A stretch of 64,000 bases of DNA from Roseburia hominis A2-183 (GCF_000225345.1 NC_015977.1:1719501-1783500); one strand, 5' to 3'; counted from the stretch's first letter, positions 27,684-39,033 are shown. The notes: a model not told the origin generated them from the letters alone. A program made the numbers and translations.

Positions 27684-29405
27684 TTATACATTTTTAAATC
27701 GTCCGGCTTCTCCCTTTAAGCGGTCGCTGATGCTCTGATTCGTCTCCATCTCCGAATGAACGGTGTCGATATTGGACACCAGAACCGTCGTGCTGCTCGC
27801 TGCATTTCCGACACTGTTTGCACTCTCCTCGATCGCCGTGGAAATGTCGCGGATGGAATCCACCGTCTTCTCCATGATCTGCTGCAGGTTGCGCGCCTTC
27901 TCCTCAAAATGATCCATCGTGGTGTTCACATACGCCGCATCATCCCGGTACTGTACGCCGTTTTCTACAAATCGGTCATAATCCGGCATGATCGTCCCGT
28001 CGATGTATTCGACGATCGCGTTGGAATTGTTGGCGAGCTTATTCACTGCCTGCGTTACCAGCGCATTGATGGACTGAATATTGTTCGCGGTCTCTCTGGT
28101 GGAATCCGCCAGCTTTCGTATCTCATCCGCGACAACTGCAAATCCTTTTCCGGCTTCGCCTGCTCTCGCCGCCTCAATGGAAGCATTCAGTGCAAGGAGG
28201 TTCGTCTGGCTGGATACGCTTAAGATCTCCTCCGTCAGCTCGTTGACGCGATCCACACTCTTGCTCTCCTCAATGGCAGCCTTTAAAGTCTCGATGATAT
28301 CCGTAATCATCCGGCTGGTCGTCTCCTTGTTGGCAACCGCTTTCTCCTTCATATCCTCCGCGCGGCTCTGCATCTCGGTCGCATAGGAGTTCATATCCTG
28401 TGATTCTTTTGTAATCTCATTCACATCCTGCCCGATCTGCGCCACATTGGTATTGACCGTGTTGACGGCAGACGCCACTTCCTGCATGGTAGCCGAGAGT
28501 TCCTCCATCACGGCAGAAATATCGCAGGCATTGGAGTTTGCTGTGCCGACACTGCCCGAAACGCGCGATACGATCTCGCCCATCTCCCTGGAGTCAATCA
28601 CAATACGGCTCATAATCTGCTGCAGGGTCTCTAAGAACACGTTGATGCCGCCGGCAAGCTGTCCGATCTCATCCTTGTTCTTCAAAGAGATTCTGCGTGT
28701 CAGATCTCCGTTGCCGGACTCGATCTCTTTTAAAATATCATTCAGCTGTGTCGTCACACTCTTGACTGGATTTACAACAGTGCGTACCGATCCGATCACC
28801 GCAACGACAAAGAACACCAGCACAAGTACAAATGTGACGCCGCTGACTGCCCGCGAATTATTGTATACAGATTCCTGCTCCGCCACGCCGGCGTCCACAT
28901 TTGCTTCCATATACCCTTCCAGCTCCGTGAGCACGCCGTCCACATTCTCGCTGGTCGGCGCCAGCACCGTATTGCATATCTGTCTCGCCTTGTCCTTATT
29001 CCCGCGGGAAATAAAGTCTGCAATCCGGTCATAGACCTCGGTGTAATCGGCAAAATTCTCCCGAAGCGTCTCCATTGCCGCAGCTTCCTCCTGCGTCTGT
29101 GTCAGCGCCTCATAGGAATCAATCGACGTCTGAATGTCCGTGCGGTACTGATCCACCTGCTCCATCAGCTGATCGCGCTCGTCCTTGGACGTGGACACGC
29201 ACATCCGGTATGTGATTGCATCAATGCTCTTAAAATTCGACGAAATGTCATTTAACAGCATCAGCTGATTCACCGTTGTGTCACTGATCTCCTTGCTGCT
29301 GGTATGCAGCTCATTGGCATTTTTTAATCCGGTTACCGCCGAAATGACTGCAATCACTGCAAGCAGCACTACCGGGATCAATACTTTTGTTGATATTTTT
29401 TTCAT
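27684..29405 (-). CDS. Methyl-accepting chemotaxis protein
   Basis: Transmembrane chemoreceptor of 573 aa. There are membrane segments at residues about 8-26 and 190-210. Between them is a four-helix-bundle periplasmic-side sensor (many short acidic helices, [18 protein letters not shown]), the type called MCP four-helix bundle. HAMP follows, then the signalling hairpin with the highly conserved tip [20 protein letters not shown]. The ligand is unknown. The promoter is at 29461-29489, and AAGGGG precedes the ATG. Confidence 0.93.
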   Translation of the reverse strand: MKKISTKVLIPVVLLAVIAVISAVTGLKNANELHTSSKEISDTTVNQLMLLNDISSNFKSIDAITYRMCVSTSKDERDQLMEQVDQYRTDIQTSIDSYEALTQTQEEAAAMETLRENFADYTEVYDRIADFISRGNKDKARQICNTVLAPTSENVDGVLTELEGYMEANVDAGVAEQESVYNNSRAVSGVTFVLVLVFFVVAVIGSVRTVVNPVKSVTTQLNDILKEIESGNGDLTRRISLKNKDEIGQLAGGINVFLETLQQIMSRIVIDSREMGEIVSRVSGSVGTANSNACDISAVMEELSATMQEVASAVNTVNTNVAQIGQDVNEITKESQDMNSYATEMQSRAEDMKEKAVANKETTSRMITDIIETLKAAIEESKSVDRVNELTEEILSVSSQTNLLALNASIEAARAGEAGKGFAVVADEIRKLADSTRETANNIQSINALVTQAVNKLANNSNAIVEYIDGTIMPDYDRFVENGVQYRDDAAYVNTTMDHFEEKARNLQQIMEKTVDSIRDISTAIEESANSVGNAASSTTVLVSNIDTVHSEMETNQSISDRLKGEAGRFKNV

Positions 29406-29460
29406 TTAAGAATGGCCCCTTCCAAAATATATGACATCCTGCACACATCTAACTCTTCTT

Positions 29461-29489
29461 AGTATAGCAAAATTGTATATTTTCGTCAA
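29461..29489 (-). promoter_or_regulatory. Promoter of the chemoreceptor gene
   Basis: TTGACG, 17-base spacer, TATACT on the minus strand. A sigma-A rather than a flagellar sigma-D type site. Confidence 0.75.
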
Positions 29490-29601
29490 TCGGATTTCCG
29501 CTATTGCATCCCGTCTTTCCTTCTGTTATTCTATACTCATCACAAAAGTGTATCCTAATGCTTATTTACATAATATTTTTATGGTAAACAAGAGGTGACC
29601 T

Positions 29602-30423
29602 ATGACGCAGGGTGTATCCATCGCCACAAAAAAAGACGGCACGGTCTACTACCGTGCCGGTCTCTATTACAAAAATAAACATATCAGTCTCGGAAGCTAT
29701 GCGGATGAGACCACCGCAGGCAATGCCTATCTGGAAGCACTTGCCATTCTGGGCTCTTTGGATCAGCTGCCGGAAGATTATATTGAGCAGCCCACAACCC
29801 TCTCCTTTGAAAAAATCATCGTGCTTTTGAACTTCCGCAACAACGGCATTTACTTTAAGAATCCGATCTACCTGCGCAACGGCTATTTCAGCTACTATCT
29901 CTCGCGCATCGAGGAGTTAAAGTTTGACGTTGACGACCTGTTCTACTATTCCAGCCGCAAGATCCAGAAACGGCAGGGGCATCTGTTCGTCAGCGACTAT
30001 GGCATGCAGTATTCCATCCTCTCCCGCTACGGCATCCGCCCTTACGCTGTTGCCGGAAGAGACTATCAGTTTGTCAACGGAGATAAAAGTGACTTCCGCT
30101 ATTCCAATATTGTGATCGTCAACCGTTACCACGGGGTGCTCCAGTTTTTAAAGAACGGACTCCCGCGGTACCGCGCCGTCATCCACATCAATGGCAATTA
30201 CCAGATCGGCAGCTACTCCTCCGAGGAAAAAGCCGCCATTGCCTACAACAAGGCCGTTGATCTCGCCCGCGCGGCAGGCATTCAAAAAAATTTCCCGGAA
30301 AACTATGTCGATACGCTCTCCCCGAAGGAATACGCAGATATCTACACCGGTCTTAAAATCTCCAGGCGCTATCTGAATTATCTGGAACAGATTGCCCAAA
30401 AGGTTAATTCTATTTCTGATTGA
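29602..30423 (+). CDS. AP2-like / degenerate HNH / AP2-like DNA-binding protein
   Basis: A 273-aa protein that looks like a domesticated homing endonuclease. Residues about 16-50 ([20 protein letters not shown]) and 189-226 ([20 protein letters not shown]) each resemble the three-stranded sheet plus helix of AP2/ERF DNA-binding domains. Residues 154-174 ([20 protein letters not shown]) align with the HNH core usually written DHINGNKLDNRRSNLRIV, but the catalytic histidines are replaced by Gln and Phe. It is therefore more likely a DNA-binding regulator than a nuclease. GAGGTGA precedes the start. Its end overlaps the convergent leuD end by 14 bases. Assignment is by motif only. Confidence 0.7.
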   Translation: MTQGVSIATKKDGTVYYRAGLYYKNKHISLGSYADETTAGNAYLEALAILGSLDQLPEDYIEQPTTLSFEKIIVLLNFRNNGIYFKNPIYLRNGYFSYYLSRIEELKFDVDDLFYYSSRKIQKRQGHLFVSDYGMQYSILSRYGIRPYAVAGRDYQFVNGDKSDFRYSNIVIVNRYHGVLQFLKNGLPRYRAVIHINGNYQIGSYSSEEKAAIAYNKAVDLARAAGIQKNFPENYVDTLSPKEYADIYTGLKISRRYLNYLEQIAQKVNSISD

Positions 30424-30898
30424 TATAATTAACCAGCCCTTCGCAGTCGATAATCTTCTGCATAAACGGAGGAAACGCCTGCCCCTGATAGGAAGTGTTC
30501 TTCGTCTTGTCCGTGATGATGCCGGAGTCAAAATCAACCTCAACCTCATCTCCTGCCTCGATCGCTTTTGCCGCCTCCGGACACTCGATGATCGGCAGTC
30601 CGATATTGATCGCGTTGCGGTAGAAGATTCTCGCAAATGTCTCTGCGATGACACAGCTCACGCCGGAAGCCTTGATGGCGATCGGTGCATGCTCTCTCGA
30701 CGAACCACATCCAAAGTTCTTATTTGCTACGATAATATCGCCCGCTTTTACCTTTTTCACAAAATCCTTGTCAATGTCCTCCATGCAGTGTGTCGCCAGT
30801 TCCTTCGGATCAGAAGAATTCAGATAACGTGCAGGAATGATGACATCCGTATCGACATTGTCTCCGTATTTAAATACATGACCCTTTGCTGCTTTCAT
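30410..30898 (-). CDS. leuD: 3-isopropylmalate dehydratase small subunit
   Basis: Small subunit of the isopropylmalate isomerase in leucine synthesis. The 162-aa protein has the short prokaryotic form typical of Clostridia, with [19 protein letters not shown] and the swivelling-domain signature [19 protein letters not shown]. It follows leuC by 20 bases. The stop overlaps the end of the AP2-like gene on the opposite strand. Confidence 0.95.
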   Translation of the reverse strand: MKAAKGHVFKYGDNVDTDVIIPARYLNSSDPKELATHCMEDIDKDFVKKVKAGDIIVANKNFGCGSSREHAPIAIKASGVSCVIAETFARIFYRNAINIGLPIIECPEAAKAIEAGDEVEVDFDSGIITDKTKNTSYQGQAFPPFMQKIIDCEGLVNYINQK

Positions 30899-30918
30899 GC
30901 TCTGTCTCCTTTCCTCGC

Positions 30919-32181
30919 CTATGCAATCTCATCCGGTCCGGATAACTTTCCGGTGATGGCGCTTGCCGCCGCCACAGCCGGACTTGCCAGATAGATCTCA
31001 GACTCCACGTGTCCCATTCTGCCGACAAAGTTCCGGTTTGTCGTGGAGACACATCTCTCATGTTCCGCAAGGATACCCATATAACCGCCCAGACACGGTC
31101 CGCAGGTAGGCGTCGAAACGACTGCCCCCGCCTCAATAAAGGTCTTTAACAAACCCTCTTCCATCGCATCCAGATAAATCTGCTGTGTTGCCGGGATCAC
31201 GATCACGCGCAGTCCCTTTGCCACCCTGTGTCCTTTCAGAATCGATGCCGCCACGCGCAGATCGTCCATTCTGCCGTTGGTGCAGGAGCCAATGACCACC
31301 TGGTCAATCTTGATCTCTCCCACCTCGTCGATCGTGTGCGTGTTCTCCGGCAGATGCGGAAATGCAACCGTCGGCTTTAACGTGCTAAGATCAATCGTAA
31401 ATTCCTGCTCATACTCGGCATCCTCATCCGCCTCATAGATAACATACGGGCGCTTAGAATGCTTCTCCATATACTGCTTCGTCAGATCGTCGACAGGGAA
31501 AATGCCGTTCTTGCCGCCCGCCTCAATCGCCATATTTGCAATGGTAAAACGGTCGTCCATGGAAAGATACTGTATGCCATCCCCGACAAATTCCATGGAT
31601 TTGTACAGAGCACCATCCACACCGATCATGCCGATGATATGTAAGATGATGTCCTTACCGCTGATCCACTTTGCCGGCTTTCCGGTCAGGTTAAACTTGA
31701 TGGCAGCAGGCACCTTAAACCACGCTTTTCCGGTTGCCATACCGGCAGCCATATCCGTGCTGCCGACGCCTGTGGAAAATGCGCCGAGCGCCCCGTAGGT
31801 ACAGGTATGTGAATCCGCTCCGATGATGACATCTCCCGCCACCGTGAGTCCTTTCTCCGGAAGCAGCGCGTGCTCGATTCCCATCTCTCCCACATCAAAA
31901 TAATTCGTAATGTCATGGCGGCAGGCAAATTCACGGACACATTTGCAGTGCTGCGCAGACTTAATGTCCTTATTCGGCACGAAATGATCCAGCACGAGCG
32001 CGATCTTGTCCTTGTCAAAAACGCCGTCCACCTTCATCTTATCCATCTCATGAATCGCCACCGGCGATGTAATATCATTTCCGAGAACCAGATCCAGATC
32101 TGCCTCAATGAGCTGCCCTGCACAGACAGACGGAAGTCCGGCATGTGCCGCAAGAATCTTCTGTGTCATTGTCATACCCAT
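30919..32181 (-). CDS. leuC: 3-isopropylmalate dehydratase large subunit
   Basis: Catalytic large subunit carrying a 4Fe-4S cluster. The 420-aa protein is the archaeal/clostridial short class. Cluster Cys are in [13 protein letters not shown] and [13 protein letters not shown]; substrate motifs [23 protein letters not shown] are intact. AGGAGGGG lies 7 bases before the ATG. The divergent LysR gene 198 bases away is the likely regulator. leuA and leuB are not in the window. Confidence 0.96.
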   Translation of the reverse strand: MGMTMTQKILAAHAGLPSVCAGQLIEADLDLVLGNDITSPVAIHEMDKMKVDGVFDKDKIALVLDHFVPNKDIKSAQHCKCVREFACRHDITNYFDVGEMGIEHALLPEKGLTVAGDVIIGADSHTCTYGALGAFSTGVGSTDMAAGMATGKAWFKVPAAIKFNLTGKPAKWISGKDIILHIIGMIGVDGALYKSMEFVGDGIQYLSMDDRFTIANMAIEAGGKNGIFPVDDLTKQYMEKHSKRPYVIYEADEDAEYEQEFTIDLSTLKPTVAFPHLPENTHTIDEVGEIKIDQVVIGSCTNGRMDDLRVAASILKGHRVAKGLRVIVIPATQQIYLDAMEEGLLKTFIEAGAVVSTPTCGPCLGGYMGILAEHERCVSTTNRNFVGRMGHVESEIYLASPAVAAASAITGKLSGPDEIA

Positions 32182-32379
32182 ATTCTATCCCCTCCTACTA
32201 TCAAACTCTATTTTCGTGTGTGTGTAATATTCATCTGATTCGTGACTATTTTATCATAGCACATACTATAATAAAAATACATAATAAATATATTTACCAT
32301 AACATTAATTCATGATATACTTTTGTCAGAACAGATACAAATATCTATGAAATCAACACCCCCAAGGAAAGGAACTATT
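32182..32379. promoter_or_regulatory. Divergent regulatory gap between leuCD and the LysR gene
   Basis: A 198-base AT-rich region between head-to-head genes, the usual position for LysR-type operators. Several TATGATA and TATAAT-like hexamers are present, but I could not choose promoter pairs or a clear T-N11-A operator. Confidence 0.4.
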
Positions 32380-33270
32380 ATGAACCAGAATCTTTCATCC
32401 TATCGGATTTTTTATACGGTAGCCAACACAGGCAATATCTCCAAGGCTGCCAAGGAGCTTTACATCAGCCAGCCCGCCATCAGCAAATCCATCCAGAAGC
32501 TCGAGGAAAGCGTCGGCTGCCGTCTCTTTTCCCGCAGTTCCCGCGGCGTAGTATTAACCGACGAGGGACAGCTGCTCTACGAGCATGTCAAGACTGCCTT
32601 TGAGACGCTCACACTCGGGGAAGAAAAGTTAAAGCGCTCGATTGAGCTTGGGGTCGGTCACTTGAAGATCGGTGTCTCCGCAACCCTTTGCAAATACATG
32701 CTGCTTCCCTACTTAAAGGAATTCATCCGGCAGAATCCGCATATCACGATCTCCATCCACTGTCAATCCACGAACGACACTTTAAAGCTGCTCGAGGATG
32801 ACAAAATCGATATCGGTCTGATCGGGAAGCCGGACAATGTAAAGAATATACATTTTGACTATCTGGAAGAGATCGAGGATATTTTTGTGGCGACCAAAGA
32901 CTATCTGCGCAATCTGCATGCCCGTGGCGTCCGCAAAGACGAGATCCTCACATCCTCCACACTGATGCTCTTAGACCAGAACAACATGACACGCCAGTAC
33001 ATCGACGATTATCTGCAGGAGAATCATATCGTTGTTCACGATTCCATCGATATCTCCAGCATGGATCTGCTGATTGATTTCGCCAGGATCGGCGTCGGCG
33101 TCGCCTGCGTCATCAAAAGCTTCGTGCAGGACGATCTCGCCTCCGGTGCCCTCGTGGAGATTCCACTCGGCATTCCGATTCACAAGCGCGAGGTTGGTTT
33201 CGCCTACCGCACCAACAGCAAACCTTCCAAATCGCTCAATGAGTTCATTCAGTTCTATCAGAATTTTTAA
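32380..33270 (+). CDS. LysR-family transcriptional regulator, probable leu regulator
   Basis: A 296-aa LysR regulator. The winged helix-turn-helix occupies residues 1-60 (YRIFYTVANTGNISKAAKEL, ISQPAISKSIQKLEE); the periplasmic-binding-protein-like effector domain follows (LKIGVSATLCKYMLLPYLKEF). I chose ATG 32380, with AAGGAAAGGA 7 bases upstream, over an in-frame ATG at 32323. Its divergent position beside leuCD suggests it controls leucine synthesis, with a pathway intermediate such as isopropylmalate as a possible effector; that is inference. It ends at a strong terminator. Confidence 0.88.
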   Translation: MNQNLSSYRIFYTVANTGNISKAAKELYISQPAISKSIQKLEESVGCRLFSRSSRGVVLTDEGQLLYEHVKTAFETLTLGEEKLKRSIELGVGHLKIGVSATLCKYMLLPYLKEFIRQNPHITISIHCQSTNDTLKLLEDDKIDIGLIGKPDNVKNIHFDYLEEIEDIFVATKDYLRNLHARGVRKDEILTSSTLMLLDQNNMTRQYIDDYLQENHIVVHDSIDISSMDLLIDFARIGVGVACVIKSFVQDDLASGALVEIPLGIPIHKREVGFAYRTNSKPSKSLNEFIQFYQNF

Positions 33271-33277
33271 AGGAAAC

Positions 33278-33313
33278 TCTCCGCTATTTGCAAATAAACA
33301 GCGGAGATTTTTT
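33278..33313 (+). terminator. Terminator of the LysR gene
   Basis: TCTCCGCT (33278-33285) pairs with AGCGGAGA (33300-33307), followed by TTTTTTC. Confidence 0.8.
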
Positions 33314-33336
33314 CTTTTATAGCCCAACTAGCGATT

Positions 33337-33987
33337 CTACTCATCCTCCACTTTCTCCATAGAAAAAATCCCTTGTATATATTCGTTTTCTTTCAAAGTT
33401 CTATTTTTCCAATCCTCCCGGTAAAAAAAGCGGATCTCATCTCCTTCCTTACCATCCACCGGGTGCTCCAGATACCATGGTTCTGTCAGACTGATGTCAT
33501 AAACTCCGCTGCGTCCTTTGGCATCCGTTACCTTTCCTCTAACTTCCCAATAATCTTCATGAACCTCAAGAATAGTTGCATCCATGCTGACCATATATAC
33601 TGCAAATTTCTCTTTCAGGCTTTTGCCGATACCCAGACCTGCAACCACCACTAACAGCGCCGCCATAATCATCAACAGTCCCCGGTATCTTTTCTTTTTT
33701 TGCCGGACTTCATTTGCTGCCACTGCAATGCCATCCTCAAATATAGCTGTACTGACTTTTCCCTCTTCCTTTGGCAGTTTTTCTCCTGCAAACAACTCTG
33801 CCACCGTCACATCAAGTGCTTCTGCGAGCGCTTCCCAGACTGCAATGTCTGGAAATGCCTTTCCCTGCTCCCATTTGGATATCGTTTTGTCCGACAGATT
33901 CAGGATCTTTGCAAGTTCAAGCTGTGTCATCTGTTTTTCTTTTCTAAGTGTCCGGACAAATCCTCCAAACGTCACATTATCAATCAT
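33337..33987 (-). CDS. Membrane-anchored XRE-family regulator
   Basis: A 216-aa protein with an N-terminal helix-turn-helix of the Cro/CI type (residues about 9-65, MTQLELAKILNLSDKTISKWEQGKA), a basic linker, one membrane segment (residues about 101-119, GLLMIMAALLVVVAGLG) and an extracellular domain of about 95 residues (beta-rich, VTDAKGRSGVYDISLTEPWY). Such one-component designs sense outside signals and bind DNA at the membrane. The target is unknown; it could act on the neighbouring exporter-lipoprotein pair. Confidence 0.83.
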   Translation of the reverse strand: MIDNVTFGGFVRTLRKEKQMTQLELAKILNLSDKTISKWEQGKAFPDIAVWEALAEALDVTVAELFAGEKLPKEEGKVSTAIFEDGIAVAANEVRQKKKRYRGLLMIMAALLVVVAGLGIGKSLKEKFAVYMVSMDATILEVHEDYWEVRGKVTDAKGRSGVYDISLTEPWYLEHPVDGKEGDEIRFFYREDWKNRTLKENEYIQGIFSMEKVEDE

Positions 33988-34060
33988 TCATCCTCTCTCC
34001 TTTCTGTTTCTATTCTACTACATCTGCCACATTTTTTCACTCTACTCCAAGTAGAATAAC

Positions 34061-34117
34061 AAAAAACAGGAATATTCCGCCCTGTATGCCAGAAAGAGAA
34101 CGATTCCTGTTTTTTTA
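34061..34117 (-). terminator. Bidirectional-looking terminator after the lipoprotein gene
   Basis: ACAGGAAT (34066-34073) pairs with ATTCCTGT (34103-34110), with A6 on the left and T7 on the right. It separates the lipoprotein gene from the XRE gene downstream on the same strand. Confidence 0.75.
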
Positions 34118-34131
34118 TATCATCTTTTTAT

Positions 34132-35195
34132 TTAATTTTTCAAATACTCCAACAATTCCCTGCAGCGTTCTTCGGTGAGATCATTTAGCTTTATGTTGAC
34201 ATCCATCTCTGCCGAAGAACCATTGTTTGCCGCTCTGATCTTTTCCGCCTCCGCCTCTTTTTCCGTGATCCAGCTTTTTTGTTCTTCCAGAATCTGAGAG
34301 AATTCTGTCTCATCTGAATTATATTTCACGATGTGCCAGATCTGGTTTAAGCTATCGTCACTATTCTGGTACATCTGCGCCGTAATCTCATTCATTTCCT
34401 GCTGCGTTGAGGCACTCTGTAATTGCTGTTCCAGTTCGTCGTTGTAGCTCAACAGACTATTATATATTCCCTGCGCTTCCTCTGACGCGGTTGACCTCTC
34501 ATAGGAATAAATTCCATATTCATTCGGCTCATTGACGATCACCGTCATCGTCAGTTCCGTTTCGCTCTCATTTCCCGCTGCAATCCAGAACCATTCGTCT
34601 TCCGTCAGCTTTTCTCTCGGCGTACCCGGCAGATAGATCCGGAAGGTATCCGTTCCCTCCAGACCATAGACATCCGTGTAAACATAAAGCATATCATCCA
34701 GAATCTCTGTATCTCCGACCGTATTCTGATAGGAAATATCCGCAAGTGACATCTCATAAGTATCGTCGTCTACCTTCGTTAAGTTCGTGAAATGTCCTGA
34801 AAAATTGCAGTAATACATGGTTCCATTCGGATAGCCATCCCCGGTATCCCCCATATCTGAATCGTGATATACGCCGGAAAAAGAGCCATCCTTCTCAATG
34901 GTAAAATCCGTTGACCATCCACCTGCACCACTGCAAAATTCAAACTGCAGCGCTGCAAGATCTGCGAAAGTGAGTCCCGTCTCTGCATGTTCTGACTCTG
35001 TTGTCTGTAATTCTGCCTCTTCGCTTCCTTCTGTATCCGTCTGCTCCGGTGCCTGTCCTTCTTCTCTTGTCTCTGATGCAGTCTCACTTTTCTGTTCTGC
35101 ATCTGCGTTCGACGTGTTTTTTTCTTCACTTCCGCAGCCTGCCATACCCATACATAAAGCCCCTGCCACCAGCAGCCATTCTGCCCATTTTTCAT
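34132..35195 (-). pseudogene. Lipoprotein gene with a one-base frameshift in a start-proximal A run
   Basis: The long frame encodes a probable lipoprotein: hydrophobic LLVAGALCMGMAGC lipobox, a Ser/Glu/Thr-rich linker, a beta-rich middle region and a C-terminal domain of the lysozyme-inhibitor LprI-like kind (IYNSLLSYNDELEQQLQ ... ILEEQKSWITEKEAEAEKI). The only ATG with a ribosome site (GGGGA, 8 bases upstream) is at 35195, but it reads into another frame. Between them is ATG plus AAAAA at 35188-35192. One extra A would give MKKWAEWLLVAGALCMGM, an ideal signal. As given, translation must start at a poor GTG at 35169 or the gene is off. Possible phase variation, mutation or sequencing error. 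Confidence 0.7.
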
Positions 35196-35222
35196 CGCTT
35201 TTTCCCCATGTTCTACATTTTC

Positions 35223-36575
35223 TTATCTCTGTTCTGCCCGTTCAAAATTGTGAATCCAGTCCGCTTTCAGGAAATACACAAGGAAAATAATCGAGCTGAT
35301 CGACCACGTCAGCGGATACGCCCAGAAGATCACCTGGATCTTCGGAATAAAATGCACGGTTATCGTAATGTATGTGATCCGGATGATACACCATGAAACC
35401 AGCATCACGAACATCGGCACCGCGGATTTTCCCGCACCGCGCATGATTCCGGCAATACAGTGTGAGAACGCCAGGAAACAGTAAAACAGCGCCTCCACGT
35501 GTGCCTGCCGCGTTGCAAATCCCACAACCTCGGCACTGCTGTCAAAGGCTGCCGCCAGGTACGGGATCAGCATATACACGATCACGCCGACCAGTTCCGC
35601 AAGTGTCATGGAACAGACAATCCCGAACGCCGCGCCTTTTTTTGCCCGGTCATACTGCCTTGCGCCCAGATTCTGCCCGATAAACGTTGTGAGTGCCATC
35701 GCAAAACAGGTAATCGGCAGGAAGGCAAAACCTTCGATCTTGGAATACACACCGCAGCCTGCGACTGCCATCACGCCAAACTTGTTAATATTGGACTGCA
35801 CCACGATGTTGGCAATCGAAATAATCGAGTTCTGCAGACCGGAGGGCAGACCAAAGCTGATAATCTGCCGAAGCTGCGCCGGATGAAACCGGATCTCCCG
35901 TATTTTTACCTGATAAATATCGTTCGTGCGCACCAGCCGGATAAAACAGAGCAGCGCACTCGCCGCCTGTGAGATTGCCGTGGCAAGCGCCGCCGATCCG
36001 ACGCCCATTCTAAGGACACCGACAAACAGCAGATCCAGCACAATGTTCACGATCGAAGAAAAAATCAGATAATACAGCGGATGCCTGCTGTCTCCCACCG
36101 CCTGCAGAATGCCCATCACAATGTTATACATGACAAATGCAAGCGATCCCGCAAAATAAATGCGGAAATACAGGATTGAATTCGGCAGTACCGACTCCGG
36201 CGTCCCCATGAGCACCAGAATCTGCGGTGCCAAAAACATGCCGATCACGGTGAGCAAAAGTCCTGAGACAAGTCCGAATGCCACATCCGTATGCACCGCT
36301 TTTTTCAGATTCTCATAGTCTCTCGCCCCGAAGTATTTGGAGATCACAACGCCTGCGCCAACGGCAATTCCGTTAAAAAATCCTACCAGAAGAAAAATAA
36401 GACTTCCGGATGAACTGACAGCGGCAAGCGCATCGCTGCCCAGGAAATTGCCGACGATCAGGGAATCGACGGTATTATATAACTGCTGAAATAAATTTCC
36501 CAAGAAGAGAGGGATTGCAAATGCTACAACCCCTTTCCAGATGGAACCTTCTAAAAGCTTCGTTCCTTTTTCCAT
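35223..36575 (-). CDS. MATE-family multidrug efflux transporter
   Basis: A 450-aa sodium- or proton-driven exporter with 12 membrane segments in two homologous halves. Family landmarks are LFQQLYNTVDSLIVGNFLGSDALAAVSSSG at the N-terminal half and GQNLGARQYDRAKKGA in the second half. The substrate cannot be told. It starts 3 bases after leuS and ends 27 bases before the lipoprotein start, so all three are probably transcribed together from the leuS T-box promoter. Confidence 0.92.
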   Translation of the reverse strand: MEKGTKLLEGSIWKGVVAFAIPLFLGNLFQQLYNTVDSLIVGNFLGSDALAAVSSSGSLIFLLVGFFNGIAVGAGVVISKYFGARDYENLKKAVHTDVAFGLVSGLLLTVIGMFLAPQILVLMGTPESVLPNSILYFRIYFAGSLAFVMYNIVMGILQAVGDSRHPLYYLIFSSIVNIVLDLLFVGVLRMGVGSAALATAISQAASALLCFIRLVRTNDIYQVKIREIRFHPAQLRQIISFGLPSGLQNSIISIANIVVQSNINKFGVMAVAGCGVYSKIEGFAFLPITCFAMALTTFIGQNLGARQYDRAKKGAAFGIVCSMTLAELVGVIVYMLIPYLAAAFDSSAEVVGFATRQAHVEALFYCFLAFSHCIAGIMRGAGKSAVPMFVMLVSWCIIRITYITITVHFIPKIQVIFWAYPLTWSISSIIFLVYFLKADWIHNFERAEQR

Positions 36576-36578
36576 ATC

Positions 36579-38996
36579 TTATTTCATTACAATGTTGACA
36601 ATTCTTCCCGGAACATAGATTTCTTTTACGATGTTGCCGGTGAGCTTATCTGCGATGGATTCCTTTGCCTTGGCAATGACATCCTCCTTCGCGTCATCTC
36701 TTCCGATTGCCAGCGTTCCTTTCGTCTTTCCGTTGATCTGCACTGCAATCTCAACGGTATTTTCTACGGTCTTCGCTTCCTCGTACTCCGGCCAGGTCTG
36801 CTCATATACATAGCCGCTGCCGCCGATAATCTGCCAGAGTTCCTCTGTGATATGCGGTGCTACCGGATTTAAGAGAATGAGCAGGGTCTTGTACTCGCCC
36901 TTTGTGATGGAGCCCTTCTTTGTAAAATCATTGAGCAGCGCCATCATTGCTGCGATCGCCGTGTTGTACTTCAGATTCTCATAATCACTGCTTACCTTCT
37001 TGATCGTCTGATGCATCTTTGTCTCAAGATCCGAAGAGTATCCCTCCTCGTTGGTCATGATATCCTGCAGTTTCCAGATACGCTCCAGGAAGCGGCGGCA
37101 TCCCTTGACGCCATCTTCCGACCAGGAAGCGCTCAAATCAAACGCACCGATGAACATCTCATAGGTTCTTAACGTATCGGCACCGTACTCTCTTACGATA
37201 TCGTCCGGGTTTACGACGTTTCCTCTGGACTTACTCATCTTCTCGCCGTTCTCACCCAGAATCATGCCGTGGGAAGTACGCTTCTGGTAAGGCTCCGGAC
37301 ACGGAACAACCCCCTGATCGTAGAGGAACTTATGCCAGAATCTGGAGTAGAGCAGATGAAGTGTCGTGTGCTCCATACCGCCGTTGTACCAGTCAACCGG
37401 CATCCAGTATTTTAACGCCTCTTTGCTTGCGAGTGCCTCGTCGTTGTGCGGATCGGTATATCTTAAGAAATACCAGGAAGATCCCGCCCACTGTGGCATG
37501 GTATCTGTCTCACGCTTTGCCGGACCGCCGCAGCACGGGCAGGTGGTGTTCACCCAGTCCGTCATTGCAGCTAACGGCGATTCTCCGTTGTCGGTCGGCA
37601 TATAACTCTCCACCTCCGGAAGCATCAGCGGAAGTTCGCTCTCATCGATCGGAACGTAACCGCACTTATCGCAGTGTACGATCGGAATCGGCTCGCCCCA
37701 GTAACGCTGGCGGGAGAATACCCAGTCTCTCAGCTTGTAGTTGGTCTTCGCGGTACCGATCTTCTTCTCCTCTAAGAACGCGATCATCTTTGCCTTGGCG
37801 TCCTTGACCTCAAGTCCATTTAAGAAATCCGAATTGATCAGAACACCGGTTGCCACATCTGTAAATGCAGCCGCATTGATGTCTACTTCCTCGCCGTTCT
37901 TTGCAACGACCTGAATTAACGGCAGGTTGAATTTCTTGGCAAATTCCCAGTCACGCTCATCGTGCGCCGGCACTGCCATGATCGCTCCGGTTCCGTAGGA
38001 CATCAGAACATAATCGGAAATCCAGATCGGAATCTCCTTGCCGTTGACCGGATTGATCGCGGTCAGACCTTCGATCTGCACGCCTGTCTTCTCCTTGGCA
38101 AGCTCTGCACGCTCAAAATCAGACTTCTTCGCTGCCTCGTCGCGGTATGCCGCAATCGCATCCCAGTTTTTCAGTTCATCCTTGTATTTGTCGATGATCG
38201 GATGCTCCGGGGATACAACCATGTAAGTAACACCAAACAATGTATCGCAGCGGGTCGTGTATACACGAAGCTTATCCTCCTTGCCCTTGATGGAGAAATC
38301 CACCTCGGCGCCCTGGGATTTGCCGATCCAGTTCTTCTGGGATACCTTGACGCGCTCAATGTAATCCACGTGATCCAGTCCCTCGATCAGCTTCTCGGCA
38401 TAATCGGTAATCTTTAACATCCACTCGCTCTTTACCTTGCGGACAACCGGAGCTCCACAGCGCTCGCAGACACCGTTGACAACCTCCTCGTTTGCAAGAC
38501 CGACCTTGCAGGAAGTACACCAGTTGATCGGCATCTCTTTTTTGTAAGCGAGGCCTGCCTTAAACAGCTTTAAGAAAATCCACTGCGTCCACTTGTAATA
38601 GGACGGATCTGTCGTATTGATCTCTCTGTCCCAGTCAAAGGAATATCCGAGTGAATGTAACTGCTCCTTAAAACGCTTCACGTTATTCTCGGTAACGATC
38701 TTCGGATGAATCTTATTCTTGATCGCATAGTTCTCGGTCGGCAGACCAAATGCATCCCATCCCATCGGATAAAGCACATTGTATCCCTGCATACGGCGCT
38801 TTCTTGCCACAATATCGAGTGCCGTGTACGGTCTCGGATGTCCTACGTGCAGTCCCTGTCCGGACGGATACGGGAACTCCACCAGTGCATAATATTTCGG
38901 CTTGCTGTAATCGTCTGTCGCCGCAAAAGCCTTGTTGTCATCCCAGACTTTCTGCCATTTTTTCTCGACAACTTTGTGATTGTAAAGTTCTGACAT
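36579..38996 (-). CDS. leuS: Leucine-tRNA ligase
   Basis: Class Ia synthetase charging tRNA-Leu. The 805-aa protein has the HIGH-type motif HVGHP (residues 50-54), a CP1 editing domain with [18 protein letters not shown], a zinc-like cluster [21 protein letters not shown], and [10 protein letters not shown]. The C-terminal anticodon-binding domain is complete. I chose ATG 38996, with AGGAG directly upstream, rather than the in-frame start at 39011. Expression is controlled by a leucine T-box leader at 39034-39325. Confidence 0.96.
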   Translation of the reverse strand: MSELYNHKVVEKKWQKVWDDNKAFAATDDYSKPKYYALVEFPYPSGQGLHVGHPRPYTALDIVARKRRMQGYNVLYPMGWDAFGLPTENYAIKNKIHPKIVTENNVKRFKEQLHSLGYSFDWDREINTTDPSYYKWTQWIFLKLFKAGLAYKKEMPINWCTSCKVGLANEEVVNGVCERCGAPVVRKVKSEWMLKITDYAEKLIEGLDHVDYIERVKVSQKNWIGKSQGAEVDFSIKGKEDKLRVYTTRCDTLFGVTYMVVSPEHPIIDKYKDELKNWDAIAAYRDEAAKKSDFERAELAKEKTGVQIEGLTAINPVNGKEIPIWISDYVLMSYGTGAIMAVPAHDERDWEFAKKFNLPLIQVVAKNGEEVDINAAAFTDVATGVLINSDFLNGLEVKDAKAKMIAFLEEKKIGTAKTNYKLRDWVFSRQRYWGEPIPIVHCDKCGYVPIDESELPLMLPEVESYMPTDNGESPLAAMTDWVNTTCPCCGGPAKRETDTMPQWAGSSWYFLRYTDPHNDEALASKEALKYWMPVDWYNGGMEHTTLHLLYSRFWHKFLYDQGVVPCPEPYQKRTSHGMILGENGEKMSKSRGNVVNPDDIVREYGADTLRTYEMFIGAFDLSASWSEDGVKGCRRFLERIWKLQDIMTNEEGYSSDLETKMHQTIKKVSSDYENLKYNTAIAAMMALLNDFTKKGSITKGEYKTLLILLNPVAPHITEELWQIIGGSGYVYEQTWPEYEEAKTVENTVEIAVQINGKTKGTLAIGRDDAKEDVIAKAKESIADKLTGNIVKEIYVPGRIVNIVMK

Positions 38997-39033
38997 CTTC
39001 TCTCTCCTCATCTTTCATTAACGCTTGAAATAA

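Noticed and set aside
35169..35171. GTG as the real start of the lipoprotein gene
   Set aside because: No ribosome site before it, and it would leave a signal peptide without basic residues; the ATG at 35195 has a good ribosome site and only a one-base frame difference.
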